From assembly GCF_021018805.1 (NCBI RefSeq), contig NC_086253.1, forward strand, positions 34,659,583 to 34,723,582: a stretch of DNA of 64,000 bases. The letters run 5' to 3'. Under the pieces are notes generated by a model. The model was not told where the DNA came from. It did no database searches and worked only from the letters and a program-made list of their open reading frames with translations. Numbering within the stretch: position 1 is the first letter of the stretch; each line of letters begins with the position of its first letter. A program made the translations under genes and the position numbers. Positions 1 through 9,450 of the stretch are shown in pieces. The stretch comes from Prinia subflava. Taxonomy: Eukaryota > Chordata > Aves > Passeriformes > Cisticolidae.

Positions 1-1880
1 CCCTGGCTAGGTCTCTCCACGGAGGATCTAGCACCCCTCTTCGATTTATTGAAGGGGGGAGATGAGCTTAGTTCTCCCAGGGCGCTCACCGCGGAGGCAA
101 AGAAAACACTGGAGAAGGTACAACGGGCGTTGTCATCACGCCAAGCGCACAGGTGTGACCCCGGCTTACCTTTCCGGTTCGTAGTGCTGGGTAAGCTCCC
201 ACATCTTTTTGGGGTCATTTTTCAGTGGGATTCGAACAGCACACAGCATGACACCAAGGGCCACGGCGGGAGAGATCCACTGCTGATCATAGAGTGGGTC
301 TTTCTTAGCCACCACCGGCCCAAAAGACTCACGAAGCCACAAGAAATCATGGCTGAGCTGATCCGCAAAGCACGTACGCGCCTTTGCGAGTTGGCCGGTT
401 GTGACTTTGAGTGCATCCATCTCCCCATCAAATTATCCTCGGGCCAAATCACCAAACCCATGTTGGAAACTCTGCTTCAAAACAATGAAGCTCTACAATT
501 TGCTCTGGACTCTTTTACGGGCCAAATTTCAATTCATCGGCCGGCCCACAAATTGTTTAATCTGGATGGAGGCTTTGAATTGGCATTAAAGAGTGTCCGA
601 AGTGTGAAACCACTCCAGGCCTTGACTGTTTTTACAGACGCGTCCGGGGCTTCTCACAGGTCAGTGATGACCTGGGAGGATCCCGAAACTCAGCAGTGGG
701 ACAGTGATGTTGAAATCGTCGAGGGTTCACCTCAAGTCGCTGAGTTGGCCGCAGTCGTCAGGGCATTGGAGAGATTTCCCGGACCATTAAACATAATTAC
801 CGACTCTGCCTATGTTGCGGGGGTAGTGTCCAGAGCTGATCAGGCAGTATTACAGCAGGTTCCCAACGATGCGCTTTATGCGCAGCTCTCGAAGCTTATA
901 AAGCTAGTGTCCCACCGAGAGCACCCCTTTTATGTGATGCACACAAGGTCACACACCGATTTGCCAGGGTTCGTTGCAGAGGGCAACAGGAGAGCAGACG
1001 CTCTCGCTGCTCCTGTGACAAAAACCCCACTGCCTGACATATTTCAACAGGCACAGCTCAGTCATGCATTGTTCCATCAGAACGCACCAGCCCTGGTCCA
1101 CCGATTTCGCATCACCCGGCAGCAGGCCAGGGCGATAGTGGCTTCATGCCCGTCATGCCAATCCCACTCTGTGCCGACCATGCACGCCGGAGTCAATCCC
1201 AGAGGGCTGGGAAGTTGTGAGATCTGGCAGACCGACGTCACCCATGTGGCGGCGTTCGGGAGACTCAAATACGTGCATGTGTCCGTTGAAACCTTCTCGA
1301 GTGTAGTCTACGCCTCCGCTCACGCAGGGGAGAAGGCCTCCCATGTCATCCAACACCTAATTCAGGCCTTCTCATTCATGGGCATCCCCAAGGAGATCAA
1401 AACGGATAATGGCCCTGCATATGCTTCCAGGGAGCTTGCAGATTTCCTGCAGCAATGGGGAGTTGAGCATAAGACGGGCATCCCTCACTCCCCCACGGGT
1501 CAGGCCATTGTTGAAAGGACCCATCAAAACATCAAGCGGGTCCTCCAACAGCAAAGACCAGTCCTGAAGGTTGAGACTCCATCGATCAGATTGGCACGAG
1601 CACTTTATGTGTTAAATTTCCTAAATTGCTCCTATGAAAAGCCAGACCCGCCCGTTGTGCGGCACTTTAATAGCAACCGTGACTGGGACCTGAGTGAGCA
1701 GCATCCACCAGTGACCGTAAGGTTTCCAGAAACGGGGAAAGTGGAGGGTCCACTGACGCTTTTGACGTGGGGGCGCGGGTACGCCTGCGTCTCTACTGAT
1801 GCCGGGCCAAAGTGGATACCTGTTGAAAGGACCCATCAAAACATCAAACAATCAGAATCCGAACTGATTTGGCACCGCGA
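1..1880 (+). mobile_element. Endogenous retrovirus fragment, class II (alpha/beta-like), 3' part of pol only
   Basis: The first 1.88 kb is visibly richer in G+C than the following AT-rich DNA and encodes retroviral RT connection, RNase H and integrase in one frame. Retroviral character stops near 1880, just before the stop codon. No env frame, polypurine tract or LTR follows, so the 3' half of the provirus is missing here. The 5' part (gag, protease, RT palm, 5' LTR) would lie left of the window. The lack of stops over about 630 codons suggests either a young insertion or selection on the frame. The class II assignment rests on the layout and general similarity of RNase H and integrase; I could not run a phylogeny. 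Confidence 0.9.
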
Positions 1881-1890
1881 CATATATTAG
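1..1890 (+). CDS. pol: Partial retroviral pol: RT thumb/connection, RNase H and integrase
   Basis: The frame is open from base 1 with no start in the window, so this is the 3' part of a longer gene; the first ATG, at 49, is internal. Residues below are numbered from that ATG. About 1-190 look like RT thumb and connection. RNase H follows, with a complete acidic set D197, E232, D252 and D317, which degrades RNA in RNA-DNA hybrids. The integrase zinc-binding motif is H339-x3-H343-x23-C367-x2-C370. The integrase core has D396, D453 and E489, a DD35E triad that would join viral DNA to host DNA. The C-terminal domain runs to about residue 590 and ends in a tryptophan-isoleucine-proline stretch. 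The frame then enters a repeat of the E489 region and about 13 unfamiliar residues before TAG at 1888-1890. The RT catalytic motif lies outside the window. All motif residues are seen directly; function is inferred from family knowledge. Expression is unknown. Confidence 0.9.
   Translation, partial: PWLGLSTEDLAPLFDLLKGGDELSSPRALTAEAKKTLEKVQRALSSRQAHRCDPGLPFRFVVLGKLPHLFGVIFQWDSNSTQHDTKGHGGRDPLLIIEWVFLSHHRPKRLTKPQEIMAELIRKARTRLCELAGCDFECIHLPIKLSSGQITKPMLETLLQNNEALQFALDSFTGQISIHRPAHKLFNLDGGFELALKSVRSVKPLQALTVFTDASGASHRSVMTWEDPETQQWDSDVEIVEGSPQVAELAAVVRALERFPGPLNIITDSAYVAGVVSRADQAVLQQVPNDALYAQLSKLIKLVSHREHPFYVMHTRSHTDLPGFVAEGNRRADALAAPVTKTPLPDIFQQAQLSHALFHQNAPALVHRFRITRQQARAIVASCPSCQSHSVPTMHAGVNPRGLGSCEIWQTDVTHVAAFGRLKYVHVSVETFSSVVYASAHAGEKASHVIQHLIQAFSFMGIPKEIKTDNGPAYASRELADFLQQWGVEHKTGIPHSPTGQAIVERTHQNIKRVLQQQRPVLKVETPSIRLARALYVLNFLNCSYEKPDPPVVRHFNSNRDWDLSEQHPPVTVRFPETGKVEGPLTLLTWGRGYACVSTDAGPKWIPVERTHQNIKQSESELIWHRDIY
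1821..1847 (+). repeat. 27-bp direct repeat of the integrase active-site segment at the pol C-terminus
   Basis: Bases 1821-1847 are identical to 1509-1535. The spacing is 312 bp, a multiple of three, so both copies are read in the same frame and encode the same residues around the integrase glutamate (E489 in the first copy). Flanking bases differ on both sides, so the identity is limited to 27 bp. The second copy replaces what would normally be the integrase tail and sits about 40 bp before the retroviral-host junction. This suggests a template switch or repair patch. Confidence 0.95.
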
Positions 1891-3043
1891 TTTATTTTGT
1901 ATTTTTAATTCAGATTCAGATATCAGTCCCACTACTGTTTCAGGTCTCTAGGTCTGGGTGGCTGGAGTGTTGTTTTAAGCTTGCAAGAGTCAGTAATAAT
2001 TTTAAATTATCATAGGCAGGCATCAAAATGTTCCTTCAGAAACATGAGAATCATCTCTGTATTCAGCTTTGCAGACTTTGAATAGTATATTTGGCATATA
2101 AAGCCTCCCAGACCCCTTGGAAATTGCATATAAGTAACACTTTTCCTATCCACTTATTATTGACATCTCTTTTGAGAGACGGTAGCTCTGGAAAAGAAGA
2201 GTATCTAGGTGCTACAAAGAGAAGGTGCCTGAAGAGAAACACACAGTTCTAAGTGGAGGGCAATGGTGGAAAAGAGAGCTTTTGTCTATGTTTTGCAAAG
2301 TGTTGAAAACACAGCACTTATTACAAATGCAGCAGCCACTAATGCTTCTTAAGTCATGATTCAACAGTTCCTGGATGTGATCCTGGAAATTACTCTGTGG
2401 AAGCAGATGCCTGTACTCATATAAAGTTTCTTGCAGTACTGGGAGTCTGCACCTGAACAGACAATTGCAACTCAACACATTTAAACAAAGGCATGTTATT
2501 ATTTAGAGATAAAAAAAAAAGTCAGTAAGGACTTATTCCGTGAATTATAATTATCACCTCTCCCGTGACTATAGACAAGATGAATATGTGGATCTCTTAG
2601 AAACCAGAGGACACATAGTGTATGTTTTCTTATCAAAAAGAAATATCTATTGCAGAAATCAAGGAGGTGTTGGAAATGCATCATGTCCATTACATCACTT
2701 CTCTGATTAAAAGTTGGATTTATGGTTTCAAGGTAACACTAAAAGTCTTTAGTTCCTGTGAATTTCCAGTGTGCAAACAACTTTCATTCCAAATTAGGTT
2801 ATTCAAAGCCATTTAATTCACTTTACATTGACATGGGACAGCATGATGATTTCTTTCACCGTTAGAATCCCCGAATATTTGGCCTGTTTGTCATTTCTAA
2901 CCCTAAACCTCAAATTGCAGCTATCTTCCAGCTAGGTAGTAAACATCAGCCTAGTCTTCTTCAGATCTTTTTTTCCTGCCTAACATTACGTGAGACTTTT
3001 CCCATAAGGATCAGGTTTCTGTACTTTTCCATTGCTCTAACGC
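1891..3043. other. AT-rich unique DNA, no gene seen
   Basis: Host flank to the right of the pol fragment. Open frames here (such as 2212-2478 on the minus strand) are short, unrecognisable and of chance length. An A-run occurs near 2510. I see no LTR, target-site duplication or CR1 sequence. Confidence 0.6.
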
Positions 3044-3184
3044 CCTTTGGTCCTATCGTCAGTAAGGGAGTGAAGATGGAAATAGGAAATTGCCTCCACA
3101 ACTTTTACATTTTTTGGTGTAGGTAAGCAAATCTGAAATATTTAGAACAAATGCTGGAGAGGCAGAATAGCACCACAGAGCAAC
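3044..3184 (+). repeat. 141-bp direct repeat, copy 1
   Basis: This segment matches 6260-6400 with three mismatches (near positions 3093, 3100 and 3153), about 98% identity over 141 bp with no gaps; the offset is 3216 bp. Sequence outside these limits differs. It encodes nothing recognisable and matches no repeat family I know. The high identity points to a recent duplication. Confidence 0.93.
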
Positions 3185-6100
3185 CCTTCATGATTGTACT
3201 GATGTACCATATTTCCATCAGAGGCATCTTGCATCAATGAAAATTAATAAAGGTAATTGCTAAGGAATATGTAATTTTATAGCTGGCTCTGTTATAGAGG
3301 TAGGTAACTTCTCTGTTTTCTTACAAATCTATTACTTCTTCTTAGCAAAAGCTCTTAAGACACTGATTAGAAATTGTAACCTTGTGCATTTTATGAAACA
3401 TGAATTATGTCCTTATCATGTTTCTAAAGAATGAATAGACTACAAGATAAATCTAAACCAATGAAATAAGAATTTAAGGGGGGATAAATGTTAGAGAATC
3501 CACTTAAAAGGTTGTCTTTTCATGATAATTATACTAAAGGAGAGTTAATTTTGAAGTGTATTTCACAGTATTTTTTGAGAATCTCTGCTAGATCTGAACA
3601 TTGAGAAGTAACACAAGATTAATTAAAATAGTGTATTGCTTTTATCAGCACCTATGAAAATTGACAGTTACCATCTCTCTAAAGCAAATACAAAGCAGCA
3701 GATATGTGAGTCATTTACTGTAGCTATATTGCTCCTGCTAATTTACGATGTAAATGACTTAACAATTACTATGAACACTAGAGCCTTAGGGAGCAGTTGT
3801 CCAACATGTTTCCCTCTGACAAGAGCCATCTATCTTGCTCTAGATGCGTCAGGAGCTTTAAGCAGATGCATCATGACCCAGCACCGTTCCTGTGGCTGAC
3901 CTGTGGAGAATCCTAATTGTATCAATGGCAAATAAACCCCTTTCATTCCAGAGATAATTCTCACATACTTATGAAGCTTCAATTTAACAATAGAAGCCTG
4001 CAAGGGGAAAAAAATAGCTTCCAGCATCTGTGGATCTGTCTTTTCCTCTGCTCTTTGACATTTTTAACTCCTTAAAATGTTTTGATATACCACTAATGGA
4101 CAAGATGAGATACAAGATACCAGTTGTTTATATGCCTATAACACTGAAAGCATTTCTATGACACTTTGAAAAATAAGACTGTTACATTCTTCTTACCTTC
4201 TGTTTTGCTCATAATGTTCTAGTTGTCCCCCAACAGAGACAAGGCCAAGTATGAATAATAATTAATAATAAATGTTTTATTTTAGATAGCTTCATCATTT
4301 AAACAAAATTGATGGATATGTGAAAAATAAAAAACATAGTTATGCTAAGTAAAATATTGGAACAACCATAACTGCATTGTTCTATAACTAAGTGCTAGTA
4401 TACTAATAAAATTCAATAGATAAGCATCCCAATTAAAGCACGGCTGTAATATCAATGGAAGTTATATGTCTTCTATTACAGATGAACAGCTTCTCTGAAC
4501 ATTAACCTAAGACTAAAAGAAGACTGTTTCATGGTTTCCTATGAAAGGTAACGACATTCTGTATTTCTTCAGATTTAAGACTACAAGAAATATAATATAA
4601 AGTTTCAAACTGATTACAGATTATTTCCTTCCATGGGGTATATTGTTTAAATCCCACACACTGCATTTTAAAGTTTTACAGAAAACCTGTGTAAAAATTA
4701 ATATGTTCCTATAGAAAAAAGTTATGTTATGTTGAGTTACTTCCTAGAAGAATCATTTCTTGGGGCCTCATCAAAAGCAGTATTTCACTAAGTTATGCAG
4801 CTAATTGCTCACAGTTTGTTCAGCTTTAAATTGAATTCAGGCACCTAGGGCATATGTACATCATCAGGAGGTTGTCAAAACTTTAGATTAGTAAAGAAGA
4901 TTTTTTTTACCTTGGAAATACATATTCTAGATATTTGGAAAGAGTAGATACTCTATATGAAAATCTCTAAATCTCCTGAAGTATAAGAACTTCAGTTCTT
5001 ATAATTCACTTTGTAATACATGCTAGAAACACAATTCCAGTACAGATCAGTCAACTTGACAAATCTGGTTCTCTAAGTTGCAGGCAAGAAAAAAATATTT
5101 TTTCTAATTCTGAATAGAGAAATTTTTTCAACATCTTTTTAGAGTCCACAGACCTTTTTCAACATCCTCTACTAAACGCAAGACCTATAGGAAAGACCAA
5201 AAGCTACAAGCATGCTATGACACAAAAAGAGAGCAGGAGAAAATTCAGGACATTGTCAATGTACAAAATTACTGTAATTTTGTAATTCACAGTTACAAAT
5301 CTGTGAAATATAACTCCTTAATGTCTCTGAGAGATATTACATATTGTACTTTTTAGAAAAGATAAACAAACCCCCAAACCTACCTGTTTTTACAAAAGTT
5401 CTTTTCTACCTTCAATCTAATCTATTGATCTTACCTTTTACAAAAGCTATTTCAAAAGCTATGTATTTCAGGAAACCTAAATTTCAAGAAACTGTGATGT
5501 GACAGAATCTTGTGAGCCTGGAGATCAACCCGTCATTTTTCTTGTCAATAGATATTTTTGTTTTTCTGTTAACACTCATTTAAAATGTATTAGTGTCTTT
5601 CAACACTGAATCAACTTAGCTTGACCCTGAAGATATTAAGTGAAGGTCTAGTTTTTGTCATTCTTTGGAAAAAAAGTTTGTTTGTATCCAAAACCAAAAT
5701 CCCCAAGTCTTAGAATCTTGCATAACAACCATCAGAGGTCATGACTTTGGACAGGGTGTAGGTGATTGTAAGAAAGATAGGATTCTATCTACAAAGTGAA
5801 TTATTTTACATTAAATATGACCAAAAGCAGAAAAAAAGACCATTAATCCAATAACTATAAATACTTTATCATATATGTGAAGACAACTAGTGATTTGAAG
5901 GCACTAAGAATAAAAGAGTGCCATCATAAAAACTTCCAAATGACAATAAAGAGATAAAGATCCTATGTGCCATGGTTAAGCTTTCAGTATCTGGTTTGTA
6001 AAATTCAGAAGTCTAAATGAGGTTTGTAAGATGTCTTTAAAAATTTAAAGAGAAATTCCTCAGAAGGCCAGCAGATGACTATAAAGCCTCTCTGGGAGTT

Positions 6101-6259
6101 TTAAGTGTTTGTGCATACAGCAGAACAAGACTTGCAATTCAGGATGTACCCCTGATACCCTAGTGGGGGTGAAGCTTAGCACCATGTGGGCATGACCAGG
6201 CTGCTATTCTGTACAGTGCACACCATCAATGCGGGATGTGGCTTCAGGGCCAAGAATGT
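3185..6259. other. AT-rich unique DNA between the 141-bp repeats, no gene seen
   Basis: No open frame exceeds about 87 codons and none has recognisable protein character. Two small adjacent hairpins occur at 5263-5283 (10-bp arms, 1-base loop) and about 5287-5308 (7-bp arms). No CR1 or LTR is evident. Confidence 0.55.
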
Positions 6260-6400
6260 CCTTTGGTCCTATCGTCAGTAAGGGAGTGAAGATGGAAATA
6301 GGAAATTGTCTCCACACCTTTTACATTTTTTGGTGTAGGTAAGCAAATCTGAAATATTTAGAACAAATTCTGGAGAGGCAGAATAGCACCACAGAGCAAC
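6260..6400 (+). repeat. 141-bp direct repeat, copy 2
   Basis: Partner of 3044-3184, in the same orientation. The copy ends at 6400, where the sequence changes abruptly to a GC-richer, LTR-like stretch. That placement suggests the second copy arrived with, or was created next to, the insertion of that stretch. Confidence 0.93.
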
Positions 6401-7085
6401 TGAACGTATGGCTTTGCCTCCCTCTATCCAGCAGGAATGTTGCCAGGATCTGCCCTGCAGCCTTATCCTCTGCTGCGCTGCCCATGTCCTACCCATTCTG
6501 CTGAGACACAATTCCAGGCCACGGTGATGGGAAGTAGCAGTGCTGTGAGAAGCAGCGTGTGGAACTCAGCGAGGAGGTGAGCCCAGGTGCAGCTGAGTGC
6601 GGCCCGAGCTAAAGGAGCTGAGCCGAAGGAAGCTGAGTGGAGACGCTGGTGCCAGAAGCAGCCAGGCGGAATGGAGTCCAGCAGCCGAGGCAGCAGCCTG
6701 GCAGGACATGGACAATCGAGATTTCAGGGCTTTGTCTGTCATTGTTTTTTCTGGTCTTGCGCTTGGGGGCAGGAGAGCTGGCTGTGGGAACAGCTGCCAT
6801 CTGTATCCTGGGAGCCACTTGGACACAACCTATGGCGAGCACCTGCCATCTTATCTTTGTCCCCGCAGACACAGAGAACTAAGTTAAGGTGAACAACTTT
6901 TTGTGTAAAGTTGTTTGGTTTGCACACTTTTCTTACCATGTGCTTCTTAGTCCATTGCATTTTGATTTCTGTAAATTGTTATCTCAACCCATAGTCTCTG
7001 CCTTTGTCTCTCTCTTACCAGAGGGGGTGGAAGAAAAGGGGAGCGGCATATTTGGAGTTTAATTTCTGACTGGTGTTAAACCCAT
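6401..7085 (+). mobile_element. GC-rich LTR-like fragment, probably avian ERVL-type LTR at its 3' end
   Basis: The stretch stands out from AT-rich neighbours by its G+C content (strongest at 6540-6860) and by overlapping open frames on both strands that do not look like protein. Its last 140 bases resemble the 3' end of avian ERVL LTRs as I know them: a TTATCTCAACCCA motif near 6980, a short G-run followed by a GA-rich and GCGGC segment near 7023-7048, and a terminal GGTGTTAAACCCA near 7071-7085. A perfect 9-bp-arm hairpin lies at 6892-6915. The family of the middle part is not identified, and I found no clear TG...CA ends or target-site duplication. Confidence 0.5.
6892..6915. other. Perfect hairpin inside LTR-like fragment
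   Basis: Nine-base arms AACAACTTT and AAAGTTGTT enclose a six-base loop. The function is unknown; it could be a structured part of LTR RNA. Confidence 0.8.
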
Positions 7086-8545
7086 TAAATCTCCTCACAT
7101 TAGAAGCATAAATAACCTTCTCTCAGGAGAACAAGATCGCTGCTTTCCTTTAAAATATTCCCAAAAGAGAGGCAAATTATAGTATTAATATTCCCTTTCT
7201 CCTTCTCCTATTCTCCTTCACCATTACTCAACTGACCAACAACCAAAGAACCCACCAAAATGTGGTGAGAGTATATTTTAGCCCAAACTAAAAATTGTGT
7301 TTTGTTTGAAGGAGAATAACCAAATTATTACTGGGGCATCTTTTTTCTCTCTATATAGAAAATGGCAATATAAAAGAGGAAGAAAAAGACAAGTATGATT
7401 GTGGAACTCATTGATTTGAGCAATTCCCTGTTTCCTCCTCTGTGCTCCCAGGACTATTTATTCATTTTACATTAAACAATCACTGGAGGATATAGAAAGA
7501 TTGGAAACCCACGACTACTCCTCTTTCATCTCTTGATTACTGTCTTACAGAACTAACTCATGCTTCCTCTCTCTGACACTCAATAATTTATTATTTTCTG
7601 CAGTGTGACACAGAAGAAAGATTTATATCAGTAAATCTATCAAACTGCCGGTGTAGGAACTCAAGAACCCGGTGGTCCTCCCATCTGAAGAAAGGACTAA
7701 TTAATTACTATTCTGCCAGGCTGAAGAGAGAGAGAGGAAGCACCCTTTTCAACTCCTATATTTTAGTGTTCTTTTCATCTGATATGTTTGTGGCTTTCTG
7801 TGAATCCAATCATGTCAGCATGAGTTAGGCCTGCAGTGGCTATTATAACTTACCATTATTTACTAAGCTCTGACAACTCTATATTCCCTACTTCCTACTT
7901 ACTCCCTCCATTCTATCCTGACCTATTTGTAACTCCAAGATTTTAGCTGCTGCTAAGTGGAAATAGATGGCTAGAAGAAACTAGAAGATTTTTTCTTGAC
8001 CTGAGTCCGAAACAACTCTTGGATGCCCAGTAAACACATATAGGACATATCGTACTACAGAAGGATACCAAAGGGAAAAAACACATCAGAAAACGTAAAA
8101 TTAGGCTTTCTGTTAGAAGATAAAATATTATACGTATTCTGAAAAAAAATAGTAGCATAGAAATGACCTACAACACTCATAACAAAGGGAAACTACACAG
8201 AAGAGGCATTTTGGGAACATGAAGGAACAACATAGATTAGTAATAGTGCCATGTAATACCTAGTTATAAACTGTATAGGAAGGATAGATTAGGCTGAAGA
8301 ATAATGATATCCATGAGTGTCATTAATCCTAAAAAAATACATTAATAATCTCACTTCAAACTCATACTTCTGCTTTACAGCACAAATGATAGCTTTCTTT
8401 AGCCAACTCTTCACCATTTTATTGGTTTTTTTACTGATCCCATCTTTACTGCTCGTTTCCGTTGAGGCAATACATCAAATGTTGTCTTGAAGTCTTTACA
8501 TATCATATCTATCATATTTTCCTTATTAAAAACCCAGATCCATAA

Positions 8546-8567
8546 AGTGTCTCTTTAAAGAGACACT
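8546..8567. repeat. Perfect 22-bp palindrome
   Basis: The left arm AGTGTCTCTTT is followed directly by its reverse complement with no loop. It lies in unique AT-rich DNA with no repeat family recognised around it. Confidence 0.9.
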
Positions 8568-9428
8568 ATATTTTATGCCATCCTCAGGTTGATGCTGGTG
8601 CATACCTGATTTAATCTTTATTATTTTTTAAATATTCCCAGGTTAAAAAAATTCTCTTTTTCCTTGGTGTTTTTAAATTTAGGTGTAAACCACTCTCCCA
8701 CTTACCTGCTACTTGTCTCAGACAAGCCAGTTTATGGAGCCAGTGACAAGTAAGCACATCTGTGAAAATATAGCAATACTTCATGTAGTGAGCTGTGGTG
8801 TAGATAAAAGTACTAGGTACTAGGTTATGGTATTAGGAACAAACTAATGAACTCAGCTAGGTGTGCCAGTTACGTGCAGAGTCCATTCACATACATCTGC
8901 ATTTTATTCCAATGATTGCTGGGGCCAGTATCTTCTTATTTTTCCATACCTAATTATCAGAGAAACCAGAACACCACAATACCACATTTGACCCTGCATT
9001 AATTTCACACTACACTTATATAAAGATTTACTGCCGTTCCTAAAAAAATCGCACCTTTCATAACAAGGGTACTATACATGAGATGTACTGCCCAGAAACT
9101 TTCAAGCAGGTGGCCAGAATCATGCTCTTTTACTATCTGAGGAATTTCAGCCCATCACCAATTCACATGATGAAAAGCGTGACTAAAACATTTACTCTTC
9201 TCACATTGTATTGTATGTCATACTGTTCAACAGAATAATTAAAAATCCTTGTAGTGGAGTTGGTTTCTTTTTACATATTGTTCTTATTCATTCAGCATTG
9301 TGTAATAGGGATTGTCTCAATTTCGCAAATAATACCTAACAAACATTTGTTTGCTGTCTCTCCTAACAACATCATTAATACTACATGAAAGTATTGGGAG
9401 CTATTGTCATTTTGAAAGTGATTTATCT

Positions 9429-9450
9429 AAAGATTATTTAAATAATCTTT
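9429..9450. repeat. Perfect 22-bp AT-rich palindrome
   Basis: The left arm AAAGATTATTT is followed directly by its reverse complement, with no loop. The low complexity makes chance occurrence more likely than for the palindrome at 8546. Confidence 0.9.

Noticed and set aside
220..245. GATTCGAAC, a tRNA T-arm-like string
   Set aside because: It falls inside the pol frame, and no cloverleaf arms can be placed around it.
6566..6960. Six overlapping short frames on both strands
   Set aside because: They lie in the GC-rich LTR-like fragment and conflict with one another; no retroviral domain is visible.
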